A stretch of DNA of 64,000 bases. Origin: Corynebacterium sp. HS2168-gen11. GTDB taxonomy: Bacteria > Actinomycetota > Actinomycetes > Mycobacteriales > Mycobacteriaceae. Under the pieces are notes generated by a model that saw only the letters and a list, made by a program, of their open reading frames with translations, was not told the DNA's origin and did no database searches. The translations under genes were made by a program, and so were the position numbers. Below, in pieces: positions 17,397-27,354 of this stretch; the first letter of the stretch is position 1; each line of letters begins with the position of its first letter. The stretch is from contig NZ_JANUXR010000004.1 of NCBI RefSeq assembly GCF_024834075.1, positions 1 through 64,000 on the forward strand. Direction: 5' to 3'.

Positions 17397-18650
17397 ATGA
17401 CTGAAAATTCTCGCACACCGGCTCGCTCACAAGATGAGCAACCTCCGCGCGAGACTGGACAACGCCGTCGTCGGAATCGAAACCGGCGAGAAACACACAC
17501 TCCGCCGCCAGCGACGACTTCCAGTTCCGCTGCAAGCTCACCGGCTGCATCGCCACGTGAGCGGAACAGTCATGCCCCAAACCCAAGCATGTTGGCGAAT
17601 AAGCGACCAGCAGCGAAACGTCCGCACAACGACAGCCAGGGCCCGGCGCCTGCGAATGCGAGGAGTGCGGGTAATGTAGCCCGCCCAGGTAGCGCGAGTA
17701 CCTCGAGTACGGAGAGTGCTGGCCGTTCAGGGTCTACCAACACAGGTCATTCAACTCACGCGAGCACCCACCGCCCAACACCTGCCACTCTCGAGCGCCC
17801 GACGCCCACCGGCACTGCCGCAACGTCTGGACGCCGCCCAATCCCTGGAAACGCCACGCCTGGCAGCCAACACCACGCAACACCTGGCCCTGCAAATCAA
17901 CACCGCGCCACGCCTGCGTCGGTAAGCCAAAAGGGCAGCCAACACCGCGCCAAGCCAGGACCTGCACATGGGAAAGACACAACCGGCAGCCAACCTCGTC
18001 CAGTTCCTACGCCCAAGCCTGCTGCGCACACCTCCTCACGTCGCGAGCGCTTCACGGAAACGCGCGGTACCAAACAACGCCCCCGGGTGACTCCACGAAC
18101 CACTGCACGGCGTGGACCACGACCAAAGTTCGTCCCTGAATCACGCATGCCGGTCACCAGCGAACTATCAGCTGGTGGACTCGTCGTCTCTGGTTTGGCA
18201 GAAGCAGTCCAGCCTGATGGATCAGTGGATTTATCGCGTATTTATGTAGCCTTAATTGGTCGCACTGATCGGCGTCAGCGGCTGTTGTGGTCGATGCCAA
18301 AAGGTCACGTGGAACCTCATGAAGATATTGCCGCCACCGCCGAGCGCGAAGTGTGGGAAGAAACTGGTATTCGCGGGGAAGTCTTTGCCAAACTTGGTGT
18401 GATTGATTATTGGTTTGTGTCTGAAGGCACCAGGATTCATAAAACAGTGCATCATCATTTATTACGCTATGTCGATGGCACCTTAAATGATGAAGATCCA
18501 GAAGTCACTGAAGTTGCGTGGATCCCAGCAAATGCTTTAATGGAACATTTTGCTTATGCCGATGAGCGCAAACTGGCACGTATTGCGCACGATCTTTTAC
18601 CGATCTATGCAAAAAAGGAGTTGGCCGAAGGGAGGATTACACCACGATGA
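17397..18650 (+). CDS. NUDIX hydrolase with a long disordered basic N-terminal region
   Basis: 417 residues. Residues 1-245 are low-complexity, rich in Pro, Thr, Ser, Ala, Arg and His, with loose repeats such as QHRATPGPA. The NUDIX domain (about 250-400) has the full box GHVEPHEDIAATAEREVWEETGI (Gx5Ex7REUxEExGU). It corresponds by position to mycobacterial MutT4 (Rv3908), whose tail is far shorter. Substrate unknown: the family cleaves nucleoside diphosphates linked to X. The basic tail might bind RNA, DNA or membrane. It overlaps the DUF6049 gene by 4 bases. Confidence 0.87.
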   Translation: MTENSRTPARSQDEQPPRETGQRRRRNRNRRETHTPPPATTSSSAASSPAASPRERNSHAPNPSMLANKRPAAKRPHNDSQGPAPANARSAGNVARPGSASTSSTESAGRSGSTNTGHSTHASTHRPTPATLERPTPTGTAATSGRRPIPGNATPGSQHHATPGPANQHRATPASVSQKGSQHRAKPGPAHGKDTTGSQPRPVPTPKPAAHTSSRRERFTETRGTKQRPRVTPRTTARRGPRPKFVPESRMPVTSELSAGGLVVSGLAEAVQPDGSVDLSRIYVALIGRTDRRQRLLWSMPKGHVEPHEDIAATAEREVWEETGIRGEVFAKLGVIDYWFVSEGTRIHKTVHHHLLRYVDGTLNDEDPEVTEVAWIPANALMEHFAYADERKLARIAHDLLPIYAKKELAEGRITPR

Positions 18651-21106
18651 AACCTGCCATTTCTCGCACCATAGGCGTGATTGGCTGCATTGCGCTGGCC
18701 ACAACCACCCCGATTGCACAGGCTCAAGATGCAGTGACCGATGTCACCACGGTTTTATCATGGACGAATCCTGCTGTGCGTACCGAAGCAACCTCGCCAG
18801 CGGTATCCCTGACCCTGTCGGGTATTCCAAGCACGCTTGAGTTGAACCAACCCTTGCCGTTGACCTTAACCTTGGACAATACTGCTGATGCTGAGATCAG
18901 TGATCTGCTCATTGTCGCGCAGCATGCCGATCCAGTGAGCACTGTTTCCCAAGGGCGTTTCCTACTGGCAGCGCCAGAATCTGCCTTTACTTACTATGCC
19001 GAAACCGAGCTTATAGATCAGCCATTACAAGCGCATCAATCTTCCACGCATCGCCTCTCAATTCAAACGAACCCGCAGCTACCAGGCAGTTTTTCCTTCC
19101 ATCAACCAGGCACCTATCCCATCTTAATTGGTGTGCAAAATGCCACCACCGGGGAACACTACGCCAGCCAGCGCTTTTTAATCACCGTTCACGACCCGCA
19201 AGCAGCGCTTGATGACGCCACCGTCACCAACCCCGAGCCACTGCTTGACGACGCTCCTGCGCCCGCCCCACTTCCTGCATTAAGCCTGCTCTACCCAATT
19301 TCCGCACCTGTCGATCTGGTTGCTGGCGAAACTGGGGAAACCGATGCGTTGTTATTAACCTCGACCGACCTTGAACAATCATTGCGCAATGGTGGACGCC
19401 TGCACTCGCTTCTCGACGACTACCGCACAGCCACGTTAGCGTCGCCAAAGCTGCAACATGCAACCTGTTTGGCATTCGATCCAGCCTTGCTCAGCGCGGT
19501 TCAGCGCATGGCACAACATGGATATACCGTCACACAGCATCGCCCAAGCTCGGTGTCGAAGAAACAGCGCCTGCGTGATTCGTGGTCGTTCACGCGCCGC
19601 GAACCAGTTGGAGAGGTGTTCCCGCCATCGCAAGCCGCGGCACAATGGTTGCGCACCACTGAAGAATTAGCCCAACAAAATGGGTGTGTGGTGGCTTTGC
19701 CGTGGGCAAATGCTGATATTAATGCAGTAGCCGCAACCGGAAATACCTGGTTGTTGCGTGAGGCGGTATCGGAATCAGCCAGAGTGGTTGGCGATATTTT
19801 GCATGTGCCACCAATTCCTAATTTAGTGGTTCCGGCCACAGGATATATCACCGAGGCCACAGCACCGCTACTAGCTGACGTGTTTTCACCAACACCAACT
19901 GAGCAATTATGGGATACAGCTGAATCTTTGACATCGCCTGGTGAAATCATCACGTTGATTACTGATAATTCCAGTTGGGGGGCACCACAAGCTGGCCGGT
20001 TTACCACCCTTGGCACTGGCATTCGTGGGGTTACCTATCAAGGCTCGGTCAATGCTACCCTGGCAGAGGCTGCTGAAGCACCCATTACCCCTGGCTATAG
20101 CAACTACGCTCACCGTTATGACCTGCGTAAAGACGCTCCACACGCGCGTATGACGACTGCTGCAGCCAGCATTCATCTCGCATTGCGTGAGCAGCAAGCC
20201 GTAGATCCGCAACAACCTGTTTTATTGAATTTACCGGTAACCTTGCAGCATCGTTCGGCACTGCTGGATACCATTAGCCAAATTTTGGAATCTCAAACGG
20301 CACTGCCGATTAGCTTGCCGGAATATTTACAGCCCACCCCAGAACAACAAGAAGCCGTACGCCTTGCTACAGATACGACGACCATCCAGGATGCGCATCG
20401 TTTTGGGGCACCTTTTGATGATCCCGCCGAAATTCCAAGTGCAGATATTCTGGCCGTGCAGCATCAAGCGACCCAAATTGATAATCTCACGCACCTGATG
20501 ATCCATGATCCGGCCATCAATCTAAGCCCGTATGCCTACACAGCGCCACTGCGGCATGCCCTCTTGCACATCTTAAGCACAAGTGGCCGGCAATCCATGC
20601 TCACCGCCGCCGACACCAATGCAACAGCACATCGCCGCCTTCAAGAACAAGAGGCGGTGCTCCAGCAGCTGCGCAATTCTGTGAGCTTGGTTCCACCTGG
20701 CAATGTGTACACTCGCATTTCAGATTCCTCGCCACTGCTGATTGTGGCGCAAAACGGCCTGCCGCTGCCTGTCGACGCCCGCCTCATGCACACCGGGCCT
20801 GCTGGAAGTGACATCACCGCACCTGATCCACTCTTTATCCCAGCAAAGGGCTCTATCACCATCCAAATGACCGCCCGGTTGGCCAATACTTCGCATCGTA
20901 CCGACCTGCACCTCTGGCTTGCCACACGCAACCAGGCTGCTATTTCTGATCCGGTGACCATTGGTGTGCAAACTCGATCGGGCTTAATGGGACCATCGGG
21001 CAGTGCCGCTATGGTGTTAGGCGTATTGGTGAGTGCCTTGATTGGGCGAGTGATCCTGCGCAAAAAGCGTCGTCAAGCAAAGGCAGGAGCCTATCGACGC
21101 GCATAG
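18647..21106 (+). CDS. DUF6049 secreted/membrane-anchored protein
   Basis: 819 residues. Signal peptide MKPAISRTIGVIGCIALATTTPIAQAQ, a large extracytoplasmic region, one C-terminal transmembrane helix (near 785-805, SGSAAMVLGVLVSALIGRVIL) and a basic tail RKKRRQAK. By position and architecture it corresponds to Rv3909 of mycobacteria, always next to murJ. Function not established; context suggests the cell envelope. Overlap with the NUDIX gene implies co-translation. Confidence 0.85.
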   Translation: MKPAISRTIGVIGCIALATTTPIAQAQDAVTDVTTVLSWTNPAVRTEATSPAVSLTLSGIPSTLELNQPLPLTLTLDNTADAEISDLLIVAQHADPVSTVSQGRFLLAAPESAFTYYAETELIDQPLQAHQSSTHRLSIQTNPQLPGSFSFHQPGTYPILIGVQNATTGEHYASQRFLITVHDPQAALDDATVTNPEPLLDDAPAPAPLPALSLLYPISAPVDLVAGETGETDALLLTSTDLEQSLRNGGRLHSLLDDYRTATLASPKLQHATCLAFDPALLSAVQRMAQHGYTVTQHRPSSVSKKQRLRDSWSFTRREPVGEVFPPSQAAAQWLRTTEELAQQNGCVVALPWANADINAVAATGNTWLLREAVSESARVVGDILHVPPIPNLVVPATGYITEATAPLLADVFSPTPTEQLWDTAESLTSPGEIITLITDNSSWGAPQAGRFTTLGTGIRGVTYQGSVNATLAEAAEAPITPGYSNYAHRYDLRKDAPHARMTTAAASIHLALREQQAVDPQQPVLLNLPVTLQHRSALLDTISQILESQTALPISLPEYLQPTPEQQEAVRLATDTTTIQDAHRFGAPFDDPAEIPSADILAVQHQATQIDNLTHLMIHDPAINLSPYAYTAPLRHALLHILSTSGRQSMLTAADTNATAHRRLQEQEAVLQQLRNSVSLVPPGNVYTRISDSSPLLIVAQNGLPLPVDARLMHTGPAGSDITAPDPLFIPAKGSITIQMTARLANTSHRTDLHLWLATRNQAAISDPVTIGVQTRSGLMGPSGSAAMVLGVLVSALIGRVILRKKRRQAKAGAYRRA

Positions 21107-21263
21107 GCGTGCATATCGGCAAAGGGAAATTTCCCCCAAAAGCCTGTCGAATTCCATATTTAAGACTTCACAAGGGACAATAGAAGTTTATGTATATGCC
21201 TGTCAGTACGAATTTTGTGCTGCTTGAGCATTTTTATTGTCACAGTGTGAAGGAGAGTATGGC

Positions 21264-24200
21264 GTGAGTGGTCACGACCAGCCCAATACCCCCGCAGGGC
21301 TTCGCGGACGTATCATCACACCGGCACCACCAGCGCCGGTCCCGAAGGTACGCAAGCACGACACCGCGGCAGCTGCATCTCATATTGACCGTTCCACGTT
21401 AAAAACCACCAACGCACCCTCTGGTGCCGCCGTGATTCAACCAGCGATTCAGCCACACTCCAGCGTTGAGACAAAACGGGAACCGGCGCATTTAGCCTCT
21501 GAGACACAACCAGCGGCAACGCAAACGGCCACTACGTCGAACGAAGATGTGGTCCAAGCCTCTGGATCGATGGCGGTTGCCACTCTCATTAGTCGCATCA
21601 CTGGCTTTTTGCGCAATGTGTTTATTACCGCCACCTTAGGTGGTGCCATTGCATCGGCGTTTAACACCGCCAATACACTGCCGAATCTGATCACTGAAAT
21701 TGTGCTCGGCGCGGTGTTGTCCTCATTGGTGATTCCAGTGCTCATACGAGCTGAAAAAGAGGACCCCGATAGGGGAGAAGCCTTTATCCGGCGATTATTT
21801 ACCTTAGCTGTGACCATTCTTGGTACGGTCACCGTGGTATCTGTGGTTGCAGCACCGTGGCTGATTCGCATCACGCTGGACTCCGAGGGCCAGGTGAATA
21901 TTCCACAAGCGGTTGGATTTGCCTACTGGCTGCTGCCGCAGATTTTCTTCTACGGCATTTTCGCGCTGTTTATGGCGATTTTGAACACCAAGGATGTGTT
22001 CAAACCAGGGGCCTGGGCGCCGGTGGTCAATAACATTATTGTGCTGCTGGTTATGGGCTCATATTGGCTGCTGCCAGGGAATCTTGATCCGGATTCCGCT
22101 GGATCACTCTGGAATCCACATATGATGCTGCTGGGCATTGGCACCACCGCAGGCGTCGTTGTACAAGCACTCATTTTGGTGCCATATATCAAGCGCGCCA
22201 ATATCTCACTTCGCCCACTGTGGGGGATCGACCAGCGTCTGAAACAATTTGGCGGCATGGCCGCAGCCATTATTATCTATGTGGCTATTAGCCAATTAGG
22301 GCTTATTGTTACCACCCGCATTGCATCTCAAGCCGATGAAGCCGCACCAATTATTTATAGCCAAGCCTGGCTGTTACTGCAGGTACCATACGGCATTATT
22401 GGTGTGACTGTTTTAACCGCAATCATGCCTCGTCTTTCACGGCATGCCGCAGAAGGCGATGACAAAGCTGTTATTCGGGATCTCGTACAAGGCTCCAAAC
22501 TGACCTATATTGCGCTGGTGCCGATCGCGGTATTCTTTACTGTTTTCGGCACATGGATTGCCCGTGGCCTCTTTGCGTACGGACAATTTAATGGTCCAGA
22601 AGCCACCATTTTGGGTTGGACGTTAAGCTTCGAAGCTTTCACCTTATTGCCATACGCCATGGTGTTATTACATCTGCGAATTTTTTATGCGCGTGAACAA
22701 GCGTGGACCCCGACCTACATCATTGCTGGCATCACGGCTACCAAGATTTGTTTGTCAATGCTGGCACCACTGGCAGCAACCTCACCATCGCGTGTGGTGA
22801 TTCTGCTCGGTGCAGCCAATGGTTTCGGCTTTGTGGCAGGTGCTGTGATTGGCTCACAACTGCTGCGTCGCAAACTTGGTGATCTCCAAACCAAAGAAGT
22901 TGCCTACACCAGCATGTGGGCCTTAGCGGCCTCTGCCATTGGCGGCTTGGCAGCTTGGGTTATCAGCGCGCTTGCCGATTTCTTCGCAGGCGAATACTTC
23001 GACACGCTCGGCTCAGTGGGCTACTTGGTGCAAACCAGCATTGCTGGTGTAATTTTCTTACTTGTCACCGGCCTTGTGTTGTCCCGTTCGGGCTTGGAAG
23101 AAGTATTACTCGTTGGCCAAACGCTGCGTCGTTTGCCAGGATTTAGCCGCTTGATCCCACCACTTGAACAAGATCAGCCACAGGGCTTGAGCAATAAAGA
23201 CATGGTGTTGGAATCTACCTATATTGACGACACCTTCAATGCCACCCCGGTACCACCACCAATGTCAGCTGGTGTGGTTCGTGGCCCACGACTGGTCCCA
23301 GGTGCAGAAGTTTCCGATGGTAATTTCCGCCTCTTGGTCGATCATGGTTCTGTTCCAGGCGCTCATTTCTGGCGTGCCCGCAATAAGGAAACTGGTAAAG
23401 ATGTCGCCCTGACGTTCGTCGATACTTCAGGTTTGCCACCGCTAGCGCCGCGCACTCCGGCCGAAGCCCAAGAAATTGCCGATACAATTGCCCAGCGCAC
23501 TCTAGCGCTACAAAACCTCGGCAGTGCTGCAATTCCATCTGGCATGGAAGTTCGCGCGTATCGCAACGGCTGCCTGGTTGTGACCGACTGGGTGCATGGT
23601 TCACCATTGTCGCGCATTATTAGCGACGACGTTGATGCCACCGCCGCAACCTTGGCATTTACCCCACTGATTGAAGCCACCGAAACCACCACCTTAGGTA
23701 TTGATAACCGAGCACGTATTCGCATCAGTACTGATGGTGTTGCGGTGTTGGCCTTCCCGGCAGTGTTGGAAGAAGATTCCCACGAACGTGATCTCAAGTC
23801 GTTGCGCAGTGCCTTAAACTGCGTGATTTCCAAGGAAACTGCGCCGAAAGAATTACTGCCGCTACTCACGGATGAGCCACTGAATTTGCTTGATAACCTC
23901 CGCGCGTATTTGCATCCAAAGAGCGATACCGAATTGCTCGAAGAAGCATCAGCATGGACGGTGAAGGACCAAACAGTTCCAGTAAAAATTCGTCCACAAG
24001 GCACAGGATTCGGCCGCAAGGGGTACAGCCGCGTTGCAACCAGCGTGGTCTTGGTTGGTGCCACCTCTTTGGTGATCATCGCCGCGCTCATCACCGCCTA
24101 CCTGACTTCCTTGTTCAGCAAGAGTGAACAAGCCCCATTAAAGCCTGACACGATTGCGACAATTAGCACCGAGCCATCAACCCCACCGGTGATCTTGCAA

Positions 24201-24599
24201 CCAGTTGAAACTCAAGGTTGGAAGGAATCCAATGCCAGCGCGCAATCGGGTACCGATAATAATCTGGAAACCGAATGGGTGGCCCTAGCTGGTCAAGGCC
24301 TGCTGCTCAATTTGGCCAACGAACATCAACTTGATGCACTCGAAATCATTACTGACACTCCAGGGTTTAAGGTCCACATTTTCGGTACTGTCAAAGAAGA
24401 TGGTATTACCAGCGAAAGTCTCCTCAACGACCTTTTGGCGAAGAATATCTTGGTCGAAGCAAATCTTGAGCACTCGCGCAATATCATCGAACTGGAAGCA
24501 CCAACGCAAGTGCGGCAGGTGCTGGTGGTGATTGAGTCGCTGGAAGGCGAGGCACTCTACACCCATATTAAGGAAATTAAACTCATCGGCCGACTCTAA
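21264..24599 (+). CDS. murJ: Lipid II flippase MurJ with pseudokinase and C-terminal domain
   Basis: 1111 residues. A hydrophilic head (about 1-95) precedes 14 or more transmembrane helices of the MOP/MurJ core (SGSMAVATLISRITGFLRNVFI onwards, to about 620). Then comes a cytoplasmic kinase-like domain (about 675-900) without the catalytic HRD/DFG motifs, one more helix (about 925-945) and an extracytoplasmic discoidin-like domain. This is the actinobacterial MviN layout (Rv3910), where the pseudokinase is regulated by PknB through FhaA. GTG 21264 was chosen: AAGGAG is 8 bases upstream; the frame extends to a poor TTG. Role: moves lipid II across the membrane. Confidence 0.93.
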   Translation: MSGHDQPNTPAGLRGRIITPAPPAPVPKVRKHDTAAAASHIDRSTLKTTNAPSGAAVIQPAIQPHSSVETKREPAHLASETQPAATQTATTSNEDVVQASGSMAVATLISRITGFLRNVFITATLGGAIASAFNTANTLPNLITEIVLGAVLSSLVIPVLIRAEKEDPDRGEAFIRRLFTLAVTILGTVTVVSVVAAPWLIRITLDSEGQVNIPQAVGFAYWLLPQIFFYGIFALFMAILNTKDVFKPGAWAPVVNNIIVLLVMGSYWLLPGNLDPDSAGSLWNPHMMLLGIGTTAGVVVQALILVPYIKRANISLRPLWGIDQRLKQFGGMAAAIIIYVAISQLGLIVTTRIASQADEAAPIIYSQAWLLLQVPYGIIGVTVLTAIMPRLSRHAAEGDDKAVIRDLVQGSKLTYIALVPIAVFFTVFGTWIARGLFAYGQFNGPEATILGWTLSFEAFTLLPYAMVLLHLRIFYAREQAWTPTYIIAGITATKICLSMLAPLAATSPSRVVILLGAANGFGFVAGAVIGSQLLRRKLGDLQTKEVAYTSMWALAASAIGGLAAWVISALADFFAGEYFDTLGSVGYLVQTSIAGVIFLLVTGLVLSRSGLEEVLLVGQTLRRLPGFSRLIPPLEQDQPQGLSNKDMVLESTYIDDTFNATPVPPPMSAGVVRGPRLVPGAEVSDGNFRLLVDHGSVPGAHFWRARNKETGKDVALTFVDTSGLPPLAPRTPAEAQEIADTIAQRTLALQNLGSAAIPSGMEVRAYRNGCLVVTDWVHGSPLSRIISDDVDATAATLAFTPLIEATETTTLGIDNRARIRISTDGVAVLAFPAVLEEDSHERDLKSLRSALNCVISKETAPKELLPLLTDEPLNLLDNLRAYLHPKSDTELLEEASAWTVKDQTVPVKIRPQGTGFGRKGYSRVATSVVLVGATSLVIIAALITAYLTSLFSKSEQAPLKPDTIATISTEPSTPPVILQPVETQGWKESNASAQSGTDNNLETEWVALAGQGLLLNLANEHQLDALEIITDTPGFKVHIFGTVKEDGITSESLLNDLLAKNILVEANLEHSRNIIELEAPTQVRQVLVVIESLEGEALYTHIKEIKLIGRL

Positions 24600-24632
24600 T
24601 AGGCGCTCTGGACGATAGGAGCAACGAACAGA

Positions 24633-24670
24633 CTTCCACATCAGCTCACCATGCTGGTGTGGAAGTTTTT
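24633..24670 (+). terminator. Terminator after murJ
   Basis: 13-bp stem CTTCCACATCAGC / GCTGGTGTGGAAG (one G-U), 7-base loop, then TTTTTG. Strong intrinsic terminator. Confidence 0.9.
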
Positions 24671-25193
24671 GTTTCCGCATGACTGCGCTTGACGACGCCG
24701 TCTCACGGATCATAAGCGCGATGGAATAACAGTTTGTGCAACTCCATCAATACTCAGCACGTCCTTAGCCTACGTATCGTAAATATCGCCAATGCGTTCC
24801 CAAGCCGAGATATAAGCTTCAGAACGCATAGAAGCTGCCACGATACGTGCGAACCTCCTGATGCGATACCGCTTGTGCGTCGTCAAGCCAAGAACTGCAA
24901 GGCCGTTGTGCTGACCTGCCCGAGAATAGGTGCAATATTGCTGCAGTGTAATTACAAGAACAATGAGAATGAACAGCCACTTTCCCCATAATTTTGCTGG
25001 ATCCCAGATATTTTGGACGCAAGACAAACTGGTACTTGTATGTTTCCTTGATTGTTTGCCTCGTAGGCGCTGCAGTTTATCAATACTAGGAGCCAGAAAT
25101 TTTCAGGCACTGTCACAGATAGTCTTCACGGTATGACAGGTGTGAGTCTGCAGCATGGCGTTGGTGCAGGCTCAGGTTTGTTTTGGGGGAAAC
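24671..25193. other. Gene-free interval between murJ and sigM
   Basis: No supported gene; the small open frames here lack ribosome binding sites and family features. It should carry the sigM promoter, but no clear GGAAT/GTT-type extracytoplasmic-function promoter could be placed. Confidence 0.5.
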
Positions 25194-25805
25194 ATGACGC
25201 TTGCACTTCCGACGCGCACGAAAGTTTCACGGCGCGAATGGGATCTGATTTCACGCTATTTAGCAGGGCAAACATCTGCATTTTATAGTTTGATTCATCC
25301 GCACAACACTGTACTGCTGTGGACTGCACGAAAATATGCACAAAACCATTTCGATATTGACGATATTTTGCAAGATTCCATGTTGAAGGTCATGAGAAAT
25401 CTCCATAAATATCGTGGTGATTCATCATTTCGAACGTGGCTTTATCGATTAGTCAATAACACAGGCTATGACTACCAATGTCGTCGGATTCGCCATGAAA
25501 CTGCTGATTTGGATGATTCCACCACGCCTGTCGATCGTCGCTTAGATTTAAGTTATAACCCTTTTCACGGACATGCCGAACATTTCACATTAAAGAAACA
25601 ACTTCACAAAGCATTGCAGACTCTGCCAGACGATTATCGCGAAGCAGTGTTGCTAGTGGATTTTTATGGGGTGAGTATTCCACAAGCCGCACGTATTCAA
25701 GGAGTTCAACCTGGCACGATTAAATCCAGGCGAGCACGAGCGCGCGCCTTATTAAAAGAAGTGTTGCCATCATATGAAGCCTGCATCCGCGATGGAATAA
25801 AGTAA
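25194..25805 (+). CDS. sigM: ECF sigma factor SigM
   Basis: 203 residues, sigma-70 regions 2 and 4. Region 2: [37 protein letters not shown]; region 4: [44 protein letters not shown]. Position before trxB-trxA matches Rv3911 and corynebacterial SigM, which drives disulfide-stress genes. ATG 25194 follows GGGGGA; the longer frame from 25155 is less likely. No anti-sigma gene follows (only 131 bases to trxB), unlike mycobacteria (RsmA). Confidence 0.9.
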   Translation: MTLALPTRTKVSRREWDLISRYLAGQTSAFYSLIHPHNTVLLWTARKYAQNHFDIDDILQDSMLKVMRNLHKYRGDSSFRTWLYRLVNNTGYDYQCRRIRHETADLDDSTTPVDRRLDLSYNPFHGHAEHFTLKKQLHKALQTLPDDYREAVLLVDFYGVSIPQAARIQGVQPGTIKSRRARARALLKEVLPSYEACIRDGIK

Positions 25806-25822
25806 CGCTAATTGCCGTTATA
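25794..25822 (+). promoter_or_regulatory. SigH/SigM-type promoter upstream of trxB
   Basis: GGAATA (25794-25799) and GTTATA (25817-25822), spacer 17 bases. This fits the consensus used by corynebacterial SigH and related ECF factors (GGAAT and GTT). It overlaps the end of sigM and lies 115 bases before trxB. Confidence 0.65.
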
Positions 25823-25936
25823 GTAAATATAACGCTAGTTCATGGCCAACAAATTCTGGTTATCCTAGTAACCGACACCCCAGAGAATGAATTGCTCTGT
25901 AGAATAGCAATTCTGATCACCACACTAAGGAAAACT

Positions 25937-26866
25937 ATGTCTGAGATTCATAACATCATCATTATTGGTTCTGGCCCAGCTGGCTACACCGCTGCGTTAT
26001 ATGCAGCACGCGCCGATCTCCAACCACTTGTCTTTGAAGGCTTCAACTATGGCGGTTCTTTGATGACAACCACCGAAGTAGAAAACTTCCCAGGATTCAA
26101 AGATGGCATTATGGGTCCAGACCTCATGGAGCAAATGCGTGAGCAGGCACAACGTTTCGGCGCCGATTTGCGAATGGAACTTGTCACGAAGGTTGATCTG
26201 ACTGGCGAAACCAAAAAAGTTTGGGTAGACGACGAGCTCTACGAAGCCAAGGCAGTCATTCTGGCAACCGGTTCTGCACCTCGCTATATCGGTGTCGAAG
26301 GCGAGCAAGAGCTGCTTGGTCGTGGTGTTTCAGCATGTGCGACTTGCGATGGTTTCTTCTTCCGCGACCATAATATTGCAGTCGTTGGCGGCGGCGATTC
26401 CGCGATGGAAGAAGCAATCTTCCTCACCAAGTTTGCTAAATCTGTGACCATTGTGCACCGTCGCGATGAGTTCCGCGCCTCCAACATTATGCTTGAACGT
26501 GCGCGTAACAACGAAAAGATCACGTTCTTGACCAATAAGAAGGTCACCAAGATCAATGGTGAAACCTCCATTACTGGTGTAGATCTGGAAGACACTGTAA
26601 CCGGTGAAGCATCCAACTTGGATGTCACCGCTGTGTTCGTGGCAATTGGCCATGATCCACGTTCTGAAATGTTCCGCGATAGTGTCAAGGTAGATGAAGC
26701 AGGCTACGTGTTGGTTGAGCATCCTTCCACCAAGACCAACATTCCAGGCGTATTCGCAATTGGGGACTTGGTTGATAGCCACTATCAGCAGGCGATTACT
26801 GCGGCTGGTTCTGGTGCCCGTGGTGCAATCGATGCCGAGCATTATCTCAACTCTTTGCAGTCATAA
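25937..26866 (+). CDS. trxB: Thioredoxin reductase
   Basis: 309 residues. FAD-binding [16 protein letters not shown], redox-active CATC ([11 protein letters not shown]), NADPH-binding [12 protein letters not shown] with HRRDEFRAS, and the C-terminal [21 protein letters not shown]. Low-molecular-weight type that reduces the thioredoxin encoded next. ATG 25937 follows AAGGA at 25927-25931; the upstream extension is not credible. Confidence 0.96.
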   Translation: MSEIHNIIIIGSGPAGYTAALYAARADLQPLVFEGFNYGGSLMTTTEVENFPGFKDGIMGPDLMEQMREQAQRFGADLRMELVTKVDLTGETKKVWVDDELYEAKAVILATGSAPRYIGVEGEQELLGRGVSACATCDGFFFRDHNIAVVGGGDSAMEEAIFLTKFAKSVTIVHRRDEFRASNIMLERARNNEKITFLTNKKVTKINGETSITGVDLEDTVTGEASNLDVTAVFVAIGHDPRSEMFRDSVKVDEAGYVLVEHPSTKTNIPGVFAIGDLVDSHYQQAITAAGSGARGAIDAEHYLNSLQS

Positions 26867-26914
26867 TTTGCATCCATTGTTTCCCACGCATTCTTGAAAG
26901 TGACATACGCTGCT

Positions 26915-27238
26915 ATGAATAATCCAATTGCTGTTACCAAAAAATCTTTTCGACCAGTTGTGCTCGAATCCGACAAATTAGTATTGGTGGATTTTTGGGC
27001 TGCATGGTGTGGTCCGTGTAAGAAATTAGGCCCAGTGCTTGACGAAATTGCCAAGGAAATGGGCGATAAGGTTCAAATTGCCAAGGTGGACGTTGATAAA
27101 GAGCGTGAACTTGGCGCAATGTTCCAGATTATGTCGATCCCAACTGTCTTACTCTACAAAAATGGTAAGAAAGTTGACGAGTTTGTTGGCGGTCGTTCGA
27201 AATCTGACATCGTGGCAATGCTCAAAAAACATCTGTAA
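26915..27238 (+). CDS. trxA: Thioredoxin
   Basis: 107 residues with the active site WCGPCKK, VDFWAAWCGPC and cis-Pro region SIPTVLLYKNG. Acts with TrxB for cytosolic disulfide reduction. It lies 48 bases after trxB, likely one transcript from the ECF-type promoter. ATG 26915 was chosen over an upstream TTG. Confidence 0.95.
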   Translation: MNNPIAVTKKSFRPVVLESDKLVLVDFWAAWCGPCKKLGPVLDEIAKEMGDKVQIAKVDVDKERELGAMFQIMSIPTVLLYKNGKKVDEFVGGRSKSDIVAMLKKHL

Positions 27239-27259
27239 CTGGTATCCTAGATTCTGAAC

Positions 27260-27330
27260 GAATGCTGAAATGACCATCGTCAAAACTTAGGCCAATCTTT
27301 GTTTTATCGACAAACATTCAGCATTCTTTC
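27260..27330 (+). terminator. Possible terminator after trxA
   Basis: Perfect 10-bp inverted repeat GAATGCTGAA (27260-27269) / TTCAGCATTC (27317-27326) followed by TTTCTT. The 47-base loop is long, so it could also be a regulatory structure in the leader of the next gene. Confidence 0.4.
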
Positions 27331-27354
27331 TTGGAGCAAAGGAAAGGTTAAGGC

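Noticed and set aside
18288..18303. GGTCACGTGGAACC in the NUDIX gene as a parS
   Set aside because: Only the CACGTG core matches well.
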